64,000 nucleotides of DNA from Pomphorhynchus laevis (Eukaryota; Acanthocephala; Palaeacanthocephala; Echinorhynchida; Pomphorhynchidae). The stretch's first letter is position 1; every line of letters begins with the position of its first letter. The translations under genes and the position numbers were made by a program. A model generated the notes under the pieces. The model was not told where the DNA came from. It made no database searches and saw only the letters and a list, made by a program, of their open reading frames with translations. Of the stretch, positions 31,262-37,475 are shown in pieces. Location: assembly GCA_012934845.2 (NCBI GenBank), contig WNNJ02001112.1:124001-188000 (forward strand), given 5' to 3'.

Positions 31262-33160
31262 TATCCATAGAAATATCGATCCACTCAATTTCGGTTTATT
31301 ACAGTCAAGCATCCGAAAGTTTGATCCTCTGGCTGTTAATGATGGTCTGCATTGCGAATTGTAGGATTTAAGAGCTAACGCCACCTACAATTTAAGCTAG
31401 ATGTCGGAAATGCATTTTCACAATGTCACAGAGGCAGCAGAAACAGCATGTGATAGTTCATCTTACTGACGATGGCTGCCGGCTATCACATGACCATCTA
31501 GGAGTGACGAAAGTTTGCAGGCTAAAGAATATACTCGATTCAAACATTCATATATATGAGTTCACGCCTTAATAAATTTACATTGTTTTGGAATATATTA
31601 ATTAATATATTAATAATATATTAATTAATATATTCCAAAACAATATAAATTAATTAAGGCGTGAACTTCGCCTCACAGCATATTCGCTCAAATAAAAGTT
31701 TATCCATCCTTATTCTTTGCCCTTCCTCAATAAAATGTTTTAATAATAAAAAATGTCTTTAGGTTTTGGCCAGCCATCTATGTTTAGCGAGCAATCGAAT
31801 ATAAAAAACAGTCATTACATTATATTAGAAAAACTATTCAGAAAAAATGAGCAAATTTGATGTAGACTCGAATTCCTGTCTTTCTTAATTTTATATGAAG
31901 AAAAACTTTATTCTTGAAAGCTTTCAACACACAGTATCCTTTTCAAGTCAAAAAAGAACACTGTGTGTTGAAAGCTTTCAATAATAAAGAAAACCTTTTT
32001 CATATAATGTCTATAAAACCATCATTAAATTATATGAACAAAGACATGAATTCAAGTCTACAGCAAGTTTATAATAAAAAAATATTAAATATAATAAATT
32101 TATTAAATTTAATTAAAAATTATTATTATTAATTTTATAACATTTTGAAAATTAAAATCATGAAAATTAAAATAAAATTGAATAAATAAACTCAATTTGA
32201 TAAAATCAGTTGATTAGTCACAAAATTATAAAAAAATACTAGAATATTTAGTACACGGCCGTATTTGAAACCATTTTAGGAAATAAATGCTTGATTATAA
32301 TTTGTAAATTGAATTCAAGTAATTTGGTAATTTTTAGAACATACGAAGGAAACAAGTATTTAAATTGTAATAAAATTATTACAATTTAAATACAAATGTA
32401 GATTCAGTTGATATGACAAGATAAGCAATGGCATTATAATGTTATTGAGTTACATTTTAACAACGATATAATTTATATATAAATGGTAATTAATATGAGA
32501 TCTAACGATGCAATCTAACGAAACTTTAATGATTTCAATTTTTTAAAATTGAAGAACTGCAGTCGATGATTTAGACACCGCAGCACAATGATAGGTCTTT
32601 GTTGCCCAATCAGCAACAGAAATTAATCAAAACAGAAACTAATTAATCTAATTTCTAAAAGTGGTGTGATGAAGCAAATTGATTAGCAAATCTTTTTATA
32701 GACAAAGATGGAGTCGTATTGAAAAGCTGTATAACACAGTGGAGAAAATGCTTCATCCTAGGCAAAAGCAGTCACCACGGCAATTACCAGACAGTAAGAT
32801 AGATTAACAAAAATGGATTATGTTTATATTGTTCTGTAATATATATATTCTATTTTTGCAATTTTAGGAAAAGAGCAGATCGGTCAAGATGGTACTGATT
32901 GTTGCAGAACTGAACACGGTAGTAAGCAAGATGTTGGCAATGGTAGTCGTTGCAGTAGAAATAGCCAGCTCAATAGTAGTGATGGTGGCGGCAATGACGA
33001 CGATACAGGTTGTTTTAGCAGTTACCAGAGTGTCATGAATGAAAAACGAGATTATAAGAATGACGGCGATAATTATGGTGGCAATAAAGAAGATCCAGCA
33101 ATAAATGATGACTTTGAAAATTTAATTACCTTGATAGATTGGCGTAATAAAGGATACTAA
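7694..33160 (+). CDS. ZNF830: ZNF830 homologue, zinc-finger splicing-associated protein, 8 exons
   Basis: Exons: 7694-7761, 7805-7904, 7958-8081, 22263-22336, 22378-22455, 25821-25897, 32702-32793 and 32868-33160. They sum to 906 nt, giving 301 residues with all frames agreeing. All introns are GT-AG; five key phases are fixed by conserved protein text. Seen: [15 protein letters not shown] leading into a C-x2-C-x12-H-x5-H finger (C32, C35, H48, H54); LPEGFFDNP at 109-117; an acidic/basic coiled-coil stretch at about 123-195 ([19 protein letters not shown], then [15 protein letters not shown]); a Gly/Asn/Asp-rich linker; and C-terminal DDFENL and DWRNKGY. These match human ZNF830 motifs in order (SPFAKYN, LPEGFFDDP, YRRVEKLRN, DWRVKG). 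ZNF830 is a nuclear protein of the XAB2/spliceosome-associated complex; human ZNF830 is about 370 residues, so this one is shorter in the middle. Introns 1, 2, 4 and 7 are 41-74 bp; introns 3, 5 and 6 are 14.2, 3.4 and 6.8 kb and packed with repeats. Confidence 0.92.
8640..9270 (-). repeat. family C dispersed repeat, minus strand, split by a hairpin-type repeat
   Basis: Family C is an AT-rich dispersed repeat whose conserved part, in the plus sense, includes catgtatttgg, tgctatgtt, gaaacctgat, aacatagca, cctgatgacctctaat and ttagtcaattcataaa. Two minus-strand copies here share about 125 bp (8770-8893 and 9058-9181). Between them, 8894-9057 holds another repeat that recurs at 42750-42855 (aagaattattgGagctggatca and tctgttagcatcttcaga). 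The shared 125 bp may be a duplicated target or two overlapping copies. Confidence 0.6.
9301..9985 (-). pseudogene. Penelope-like reverse transcriptase, C-terminal part, broken
   Basis: Minus-strand frames encode reverse-transcriptase motifs: [20 protein letters not shown] (template-grip region), then FRYIDDICV (catalytic YIDD), then [18 protein letters not shown] and [15 protein letters not shown]. This order (GxPxG, YxDD, LD-x-I, R-I-x-x-IC) fits the Penelope-like group or a close relative with a YIDD box; the assignment is from remembered motif order, not a search. The longest intact piece is 9301-9750. It lies in ZNF830 intron 3. A second, N-terminal fragment of the same family lies at 62500-63400. 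Confidence 0.65.
10020..10100. repeat. short direct repeats (ctccggtttataa)
   Basis: Three imperfect copies of ctccggtttataa lie within 65 bp of AT-rich sequence. The remaining 10100-10730 has no gene that I can see. Confidence 0.6.
10730..13801 (-). mobile_element. LINE-A copy 3, minus strand, broken, internal deletion
   Basis: The 3' end is near 10730 (AATAAAGACT on the plus strand). ORF2 pieces run upward: C-terminus at 10815-11093 ([12 protein letters not shown]), RT around 11440-11925 ([13 protein letters not shown] and YITGV-like text), mid-domain at 12038-12700, and endonuclease at 12701-13075 ([21 protein letters not shown]). About 230 bp of the endonuclease start (LNILQWN to LLLNYS) is missing at about 13020. 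ORF1 lies at about 13140-13740 with a piece containing [15 protein letters not shown]. Several stops break it. Inside ZNF830 intron 3, antisense to the gene. Confidence 0.82.
13802..14096 (+). mobile_element. 5'-truncated LINE-A 3' end with 12-bp target duplication
   Basis: Only the last 270 bp of LINE-A is present (13814-14084), from the LLVSRLPS-like region to a tail ending aataaagtctttatttattt. The 12-bp duplication aaacatatgctc flanks it exactly (13802-13813 and 14085-14096). This is a textbook 5'-truncated target-primed insertion and fixes the true 3' end of LINE-A. Confidence 0.9.
14097..17310 (+). mobile_element. LINE-A copy 5, plus strand, 3' truncated, broken
   Basis: ORF1 remains run from about 14230 to 15340 and include zinc-knuckle text near 14860-14960 and an acidic/basic C-terminal region ([18 protein letters not shown]). 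ORF2 follows, with the endonuclease start at about 15360 and a long open piece at 15578-16471. Homology stops near 17310, in the C-terminal region ([17 protein letters not shown]). The insert of 17310-17585 after it is AT-rich and unrecognised. Confidence 0.82.
15578..16471 (+). pseudogene. LINE-A ORF2 fragment, longest open copy of the EN-RT linker
   Basis: A 297-residue open piece covers the second half of the endonuclease ([29 protein letters not shown]) and the linker to the reverse transcriptase ([58 protein letters not shown]). The endonuclease catalytic GDFN motif reads ENFND here, so the aspartate-bearing motif is altered. The RT continues in other frames at 16500-17110, with FVKGRSVHS and FAAFDRIS in one open piece. 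Confidence 0.8.
17585..20545 (-). mobile_element. LINE-A copy 6, minus strand, broken
   Basis: The 3' side lies at 17585 and ORF1 at the high-coordinate end (20123-20500, [19 protein letters not shown], nearly the same as copy 3). ORF2 pieces: C-terminus 17600-18060, RT 18300-18700 ([20 protein letters not shown]), linker 18874-19281, endonuclease 19405-19744 ([28 protein letters not shown]). An extra AT-rich repeat-like insert sits at 19320-19400. Copies 3 and 6 share many substitutions and so belong to one subfamily. Confidence 0.82.
20546..21320 (-). mobile_element. LINE-A copy 7, internally deleted fragment
   Basis: A minus-strand fragment joins an endonuclease piece (20550-20840, with the GDFND region degraded) to ORF1 zinc-knuckle sequence (21000-21200). 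Most of the segment between them is missing. Confidence 0.65.
21321..22262. other. AT-rich end of ZNF830 intron 3
   Basis: Very AT-rich, with short iterated pieces (tagtcata repeats near 21410-21490, ttttaattttaatt tracts near 21560-21620). No gene or recognised element is seen. Confidence 0.5.
22263..22455 (+). CDS. ZNF830: ZNF830 exons 4-5 (LPEGFF motif and start of coiled coil)
   Basis: Exon 4 (22263-22336) follows acceptor cttcatag and encodes [19 protein letters not shown] and VVDAK. A 41-bp intron (22337-22377, gtaaca...tccag) leads to exon 5 (22378-22455), encoding [20 protein letters not shown] and IAQDVL, with donor gtaagt. The conserved motif in human is LPEGFFDDPEVDA. This pair shows that the finger exons 14 kb upstream belong to the same gene. 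Confidence 0.92.
22925..23490. mobile_element. small inverted-repeat element, possibly with a captured exon
   Basis: A 39-bp sequence at about 23017-23055 (aaaaattcgaattctcaata to aaacaggtc) is repeated in inverse at about 23353-23391 with few mismatches, bounding about 375 bp. A second direct copy of the left arm lies at 22935-22970, and an outer direct repeat (gtgtacgaaataatt) occurs at about 22978 and 23476. This looks like nested or end-duplicated inverted-repeat (MITE-like) DNA. No transposase is seen. Confidence 0.55.
23125..23277 (-). other. exon-like segment inside the inverted-repeat element
   Basis: On the minus strand an acceptor-like site (ttttaatttcacag) is followed from 23277 by an open frame of 50 codons ending in TGA. 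It is Cys-rich (starts [14 protein letters not shown], ends IFPYLCPPA) and much less AT-rich than its flanks. I do not recognise the product. It could be a terminal exon of a host gene carried by the element, or chance. Confidence 0.3.
23591..23637 (-). repeat. inverted 47-nt piece of the 443-bp unit, left of the array
   Basis: This is the exact reverse complement of 23740-23786 in the first array unit. A second short inverted piece (gaatagttgctagg, about 23652-23665) abuts the array start. The arrangement would let the array's left end fold back. Confidence 0.9.
23928..23980 (+). promoter_or_regulatory. RNA polymerase III type-2 promoter-like A and B boxes (unit 1)
   Basis: A box at 23928-23939 (tagcctagcagt) fits TRGCNNAGYNGG with one mismatch. 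B box at 23970-23980 (agctcgaatct) keeps the TCGA core and matches the GGTTCGANTCC consensus at 8 of 11 positions. The start-to-start spacing is 42 nt, close to that in a tRNA. Identical copies lie 443 and 886 bp downstream. The first run of four T after the boxes is at 24152-24155, beyond the hammerhead, so a transcript of about 240 nt would include the ribozyme. Confidence 0.65.
24021..24110 (+). ncRNA. type I hammerhead ribozyme, copy 1
   Basis: Core CTGACGA is at 24026-24032 and GAAA at 24067-24070. Stem II pairs GCCCG (24033-24037) with CGGGC (24062-24066), extended past an internal loop by GCTAC (24040-24044) with GTGGC (24051-24055). Stem III pairs A24070-C24071 with G24103-T24104, then AACGG (24075-24079) with CCGTT (24094-24098) across an internal loop. 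The cleavage triplet GTC ends at C24105. Stem I pairs GCCTT (24021-24025) with AGGGT (24106-24110), two of the five pairs being G-U. All invariant core positions are present. Predicted cleavage is after 24105. Folded by eye. Confidence 0.85.
24464..24553 (+). ncRNA. type I hammerhead ribozyme, copy 2
   Basis: Same structure as copy 1, shifted by 443 bp. CTGACGA is at 24469-24475 and the predicted cleavage follows C24548. No change in the ribozyme region relative to copy 1 was noticed. Confidence 0.85.
24907..24996 (+). ncRNA. type I hammerhead ribozyme, copy 3
   Basis: Same structure again, with CTGACGA at 24912-24918 and predicted cleavage after C24991. The fourth, partial unit ends before its own core, so this is the last ribozyme of the array. 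Confidence 0.85.
25153..25820. other. AT-rich end of ZNF830 intron 5
   Basis: A TA run (25153-25168) joins the truncated array unit to very AT-rich intron sequence. Nothing else is recognised before the acceptor at 25820. Confidence 0.5.
25821..25897 (+). CDS. ZNF830: ZNF830 exon 6 (coiled coil)
   Basis: Acceptor gtatttttag, then ATGGCTGAAATGG, encoding [20 protein letters not shown] and EADDL, with donor GTAAGA after 25897 (phase 2). The highly charged heptad-like text fits the ZNF830 coiled coil. The split codon AT|A joins in frame to exon 7, 6.8 kb downstream. Confidence 0.88.
26146..27560 (+). repeat. family C repeat, iterated copies in ZNF830 intron 6
   Basis: Five plus-strand copies of an AT-rich unit lie at about 26146, 26490, 26845, 27105 and 27440. 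Each runs from aaattgtat-aaatcttatataatt through tatttatctttattt to cagttatctgatctgatttg and ctgacaag. Between them are the other ends of the same family (ttagtcaattcataaa, cctgatgacctc, and a hairpin tgctatgttgag...gaaacatagcg at 27303-27345). Spacing of about 260-360 bp suggests head-to-tail copies, some truncated. Confidence 0.65.
28278..28425 (-). other. exon-like open frame on minus strand, unidentified
   Basis: Minus-strand sequence after a possible acceptor (gtttgtcctgcag) is open for about 50 codons and ends in TAG near 28255. It includes [20 protein letters not shown] and [18 protein letters not shown] do not recognise it. Being antisense in a ZNF830 intron, it could be a nested gene's exon, a processed fragment or chance. 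Confidence 0.25.
29380..29650 (+). repeat. family C repeat copy
   Basis: A nearly whole copy: gtgctatattgg, gaatagggttc, aaacctgatagcatagcagt, then ctgctatttatt, attcataaaa and the cgtagact...gatctgattt end. Confidence 0.65.
31184..31260. repeat. (TA)n microsatellite
   Basis: About 38 uninterrupted TA dinucleotides. It produces a false open frame of alternating Tyr and Ile on the minus strand. Confidence 0.98.
31393..31546 (+). repeat. family D repeat, copy a (pseudoknot-capable)
   Basis: This shares gtcggaaa, cacaatgtcac, aggcagc-gaaa, gttcatct-actgacga and gctgccgg with copies at 58035-58232 and 58415-58487/62365-62498. Two complementary pairs interleave: ggcagc (31433-31438) with gctgcc (31475-31480), and catgtgatag (31447-31456) with ctatcacatg (31483-31492). 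No coding frame. A SINE-like or structured-RNA element is likely; function unknown. Confidence 0.6.
31560..31666. repeat. 107-bp near-perfect palindrome
   Basis: Arms of about 52 bp begin gttcacgccttaat and end attaaggcgtgaac, with the centre in taatatattaataatatatta. Only a few positions mismatch. It lies 14 bp after the family D copy, in ZNF830 intron 6. Confidence 0.9.
31914..31979. repeat. inverted repeat, 20-bp arms
   Basis: gaaagctttcaacacacagt and its reverse complement flank a 25-bp loop. It causes a spurious 72-codon open frame. Confidence 0.85.
32702..33160 (+). CDS. ZNF830: ZNF830 exons 7-8 (C-terminus)
   Basis: Exon 7 (32702-32793) encodes [20 protein letters not shown] and a basic/Gln tail. 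A 74-bp intron follows. Exon 8 (32868-33160) encodes a Gly/Asn/Asp-rich linker and ends [18 protein letters not shown]. The last motif corresponds to the conserved SQDWRVKG end of vertebrate ZNF830. AATAAA lies at 33239-33244. Confidence 0.9.
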
Positions 33161-33170
33161 TTTTTAGGTT

Positions 33171-33244
33171 TTTATTGATCAACATTTTTCTGTTGGTTAT
33201 ACTTTTAAAAAGAAAATGTGTATCTACATGAACAAACAAATAAA
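33171..33244. promoter_or_regulatory. crossed polyadenylation signals of two convergent genes
   Basis: TTTATT at 33171-33176 is AATAAA for the minus-strand LARP4-like gene. AATAAA at 33239-33244 serves the plus-strand ZNF830. Each signal lies beyond the other, so the mature 3' UTRs should overlap by at least about 70 bp. Confidence 0.6.
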
Positions 33245-33294
33245 TACAGGACGCATCAATGAATCATCCTGTACACAAATTTGTTGTTCTACCG

Positions 33295-36133
33295 CTATCG
33301 TCTCCCGCTGCTTGACAAATACGCCGCAGAACGTTGCTGACTTGACTGTGCTTTTTGATGATTATTCGGTTGTTGCTGCTGCTGTGAATTGAGTCCGGAC
33401 TTTAGCTTTCCGGCATAGGAAATGTAATGCGATGATCCACCTGATGCAGCCGTTGCTGGAATAATTACTTGCTGCTGATTGCGACTGCCTGATCCAATCG
33501 TCGTAATGCTTGTCTTATCTTCACAAGCTTCCTGATGATTTCGAATCGCCTTTTGCGACGAGCGATGATTCACTTGTTGAGCCGTTGATACATCAACGAA
33601 TTGAGGATGTTGTACGGCTAATCGTTTATAATTGTCATCCAGTGAGGCTCTATGCTGGTCATCGTACCGTTGTTGCTGTTGATGATGCGGTTCTGTAGAA
33701 CTGGAATACAACGTGTGCTTAACACCACTGGCTCGACTGTTGATCGAACTAGATATACTGTGAGCACCAGGGTGATACGTAAGGCTGTTTTCCGCAGCCG
33801 CGGATTTGTTAGTTAACCCATCCAAAGGTCTGTTGCTTACAACAACTTCGCTCAATCTATGATTTTTACCCACTTGCTGGTGTTGTGGTTGCAAGTCGTA
33901 GGATGATGTAACTGCGACGTGTGACATGCAGTCGTTCGGATTAAACTTAGAAGACGTGAATACCTTACTTTCCAGAATTGTATTCGTTTGCGTATCAACC
34001 TCACAATCCTGGCCAGCAAACTCGTCATCGGCCATACGCTGCTGATTGAATTGTTGCTGACTTCGCTGATGTTGAGAAATCATATAATGGTTATCCGGTA
34101 GTGTTCTAGTTGTAGCAGATTCATTCTGGCTATCTGTTGATGAATAAGCTGGATTCATCAGTTCAGCTTGTAAGTTTCTAGGCTCGTTTGCTGTCTGTAC
34201 ACTTGAAGCCCGTTTTCGTTCAATGAGACGTGAAGTGTGAAGCTTTAAAGGTTGTTGAAATAACTGATTCGGTTGCTGTTGCTGATGTAACAATTGATGT
34301 GGGTGGTAGTGTCCTTGCAGTTGTATCGCGAACGGCCCTGCCGCAGCTGCTGCGAGATTTTGGTGTTGAAGTAGTCCGTGTTGATTTTGCTGATCGGCCG
34401 TAGCAAAAATGTGTGTCGCATTTGGTGGTGAAAATGCAGATAGATTGAAAGCTGCTGCGGGAATTGGATACGCGGACGAAATAAGATTATAATGACCCGG
34501 AAATTGCGAATACATCGCCGTCGGTTGATTCAATGCTGCCGCAGTTGGTATTATACCGGTCGGTTGTTTTAAATCTAAACAAGCGTTTACAAACGCTTGC
34601 TGTGAAACGGGCACGTAAGGCGGCGTAGGACTGGGAACATGAGAAGCAGGCGCTGACATTATCTGCTGATGTCGGAATCTGCTCTCCATCACTTGTTTCT
34701 GTTGAAATAGTGGCATCGAATGTTTAAAACAAGCCTAAAGATTAAAAATAATAAAATACATCACACGACAAGCCTTTATTTACCTTTATTGGAGTGTCGC
34801 AAATTCTTTTAATGTCACCGTTTAATATAAAATTAGCTTCACGGGCATCATCTTCACTTTCAAACATCAAATACCAGTGACAGTTTCCTGCAAATGTGAT
34901 ATTAGTTAGCTTGGGAGCACGTGGATAGCATTCTAGTGCGTTAACAACCTCCTGTGAATAGAAAAGAATTAGAAGCGAAAATGCAATTTTTATTTCAGAA
35001 TAATGCAAAATAATCAATTAAAATGTTAATTAATTATTGATAATTAATATATAATTATAAATTATAATAATTTAATTATTATTGATTAGTGTATTTTCAG
35101 AATAATTCAAAATATTCCACGTCAATTTGTACAGTATAAACTATAATTGCTTAAGAAATTCATCTCACTCTGCATTGGTAGAAGACAACATATTTTTTAA
35201 AAATTACAAACTGCCATAATTGTCGAATAGTAAAATGTGAACATTTTACCTTAAAAAGTGGGTGGTATATCTTTAAAGCCACAGAATAGAATCTCAGCAA
35301 CTTCGATACGTGCCATTAGTTTGATAAAGCTAAATACCACAAATATGTTGTCTAGGATAATGTGTTGATATAATATTAATGTGGTCTAATATTAAATATT
35401 AATATTGATTAAATATTTATTAATAAATTACTATTTTTATAAAAATGATACTATAATTGTAGTAAATTATTTTTTGATAGGAATCCGCAAAATACTTTTG
35501 TTGATGTTAGTAAAATCACGTACGGTAGTCGTCACATAAAGGTAATGTCTTACATTTAAAAAACATTTGAGTAAATCTTCCTAATTCATATTCGATAATG
35601 TCGGTTCGCTTCTCTAATCGCTGTGCAAAGCGCTATTATCCTACATCATTTTTGATAAGAGAATCTTTTCACACAAGTTCCACAAGCTTAATTAAATCAA
35701 ATCAAAACTACACAACGTTTAGAATTCATGTACATGGATATCATTATATGGAATATATTATAATTTTGAGAGGAATATAAATTAATTGTAATTTTCTCTT
35801 CTGTTGTTTGTAACCAACAAAAGGTGATTTTAGTAAATTCGCAGTTACCTCAGCTGGTACACTTGCGGGAAGCCCACGCAAAATGAGAACTCGTCTGTGG
35901 CATGCTGCTTCATGTATACTACCAGGACCGGTGTCTAAATAATAAAATATTGTAATATTTGTATTTATAAATTTACTTCAATAAAAATTGAAGTATTAGA
36001 ATTCAAAAATACCATTTAAATCCAACGGAGTTAGTATTCCTGGCTGTTGGTTCGCTATCGAAATTGACTGTTGCAAAACCTCAGAGTCGTTTACATCACT
36101 TGGTTCATTACCGGTATTATCATTTGCTGACAT
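33295..36133 (-). CDS. LARP4: LARP4-like RNA-binding protein, 4 exons, no La motif seen
   Basis: Exons on the minus strand: 36133-36013, 35934-35849, 34951-34784 and 34734-33295; 1815 nt, 604 residues. Introns are 78, 897 and 49 bp, all GT-AG with matching phases. Residues of about 54-130 form an RRM whose text fits LARP4/4B: RRVLILRGLPASVPAEEVV, then FAGNCHWYLMFESEDDAREA, then CDTPIKA (human LARP4 has NSNWYITFQSDTDAQQA and KPIMARIKA). The rest, encoded by one 1440-nt exon, is a Gln/His/Ser-rich disordered tail (QHQNLAAAAAGPFAIQLQGH, HHQQQQ). LARP4 proteins bind poly(A) and PABP and stabilise mRNA. The La motif expected just before the RRM is absent: the N-terminus is 53 residues of Asp/Asn/Gln-rich text. 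An in-frame TAG abuts the ATG upstream, supporting this start, but TAG|ATG could also be an acceptor and an upstream exon cannot be excluded. Confidence 0.75.
34952..35848 (-). other. LARP4-like intron 2
   Basis: An 897-bp intron between the two halves of the RRM (donor gtaactg, acceptor ttctattcacag). It is AT-rich; a 60-codon plus-strand frame at 35598-35780 looks like chance. Confidence 0.7.
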
Positions 36134-36599
36134 CTATGCTGAGATTAAATCAATTTGGCAAACACCTATTAGTGTAAATTAAAAATCGTAAAATTTATAA
36201 GAGGCTAGCTTAGTTTTCACGCATGCATTGACAAAAAATTATCAAACTAATTAACCACCTATACAATTTAAGCAATATTTGCCCGTTTCTATATTTAATA
36301 AAAAAACGTCGAATTCTTCCAGATCTTAAAATTTGACCAAATTCTACAAAGTGCAACAATTACCCAATATTTTACCCAATATACGGATCATTTAAATAAA
36401 TAAATATCGAAACTCAAAAAAACTTCTAAACGTGTAAAATCAATTTAATTATTTAGTAACTGCGAATATAACCATTCGCCTATCGGTTGATGTAAACTTT
36501 CCATACAACATTTAAAGTACATTTTAGATAAAGTAAACACGCATTAAATTTGTGCATCTGTTTGGTTAATGCAAAATTCAAAAGTTTCGCTAAATTGTC

Positions 36600-36890
36600 A
36601 ACTAATTATATCAGCTAACTGAGTCATTTTATAAGCATATAAATATAATAAATAGTTAAATAATAAATTTGAGTCATTTTATATACATAAATATTTATTA
36701 AAAATAATAATAAATATAATAAACAGTTAAATTATAAATAATTAGATAAAAAATAATTATTATAAGATTAATTATAATTTTTATTTATAAAATTAAATTT
36801 AAAATTGAAATTTAAAATTGAAATTTAAAATAAGAATCAATTTTATTGAATTGACAAATAAATAATAGACAATGTATCAAAACACCAGCA
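36600..36890 (-). repeat. family C repeat, degraded minus-strand copy
   Basis: It runs from tcagctaactgagtca to gacaaataaataatagacaa, the same order as the minus-strand copy at 8640-8890. Confidence 0.5.
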
Positions 36891-37380
36891 TTTGCTAATA
36901 TTTCATAAAATTAATATAAATATTAGTTTTAATAAATAATTTATTCCATTTTTAAAGCGCGATTAACGGAATATTAATTACATTAATTTCTATATTTTGC
37001 AAACAAACATCTTATCGCAAGTAAACAATTACATTATTTTCATGTCTTCGAAGTAAAATATAAAACCTATTTGGTATTTCGTTGATCCTGTTGCAACAAT
37101 GAAAAGTTTAAAGAATTAATTTATTTATTTTTGAACAATAAAATATTAAAATTAAATTTCTAAATTAATTTAATTTAGAGCCTTTGGAAACAAGATAGCA
37201 AATATATAAGATTATCTATTTAAGATTATATAATATAAATTTAAGAATAGATTATTTTGATTTAATAAATCAAAATTAATTCATTTTTTAATTTATTTTT
37301 TAATAAATAAAATTATTTTATTATATTACAAAATTCCCGCAAATGGTCTATAAATTACAAAACGTTTTCGTAATCATCTT

Positions 37381-37475
37381 CCAATGCAGCCGACAAATAT
37401 TTTTATCCGGCTGCACTCTACCGTTCCTGCGTGAGCGCGGGGCCGCGCTCATTGGTATTGGACTAACCATTCAAG
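37381..37475. promoter_or_regulatory. GC-rich island with palindromes, possible promoter
   Basis: In otherwise AT-rich DNA this stretch has gcagccg...cggctgc (7-bp arms), the 18-bp palindrome gagcgcgg-gg-ccgcgctc at 37432-37449, and two CCAAT-type boxes on the minus strand (agtccaataccaat). It lies 1.25 kb upstream of the LARP4-like ATG and could be its promoter or a 5' exon. This is inference from composition only. Confidence 0.35.

Noticed and set aside
30980-31384. 134-codon minus-strand protein
   Set aside because: Its core is the TA microsatellite; the flanks show no coding character.
31433-31492. Family D as a type II (permuted) hammerhead
   Set aside because: GAAA, a pairing stem II and CTGAYGA are all present in the right order, but only about 24 nt lie between GAAA and CTGAYGA. 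No pair of stems III and I with a proper cleavage base fits there.
31914-32132. 72-codon plus-strand protein
   Set aside because: It runs through an inverted repeat and AT-rich sequence.
33510-33698. 62-codon plus-strand ORF inside the LARP4-like last exon
   Set aside because: It is the antisense shadow of a Gln-rich coding exon.
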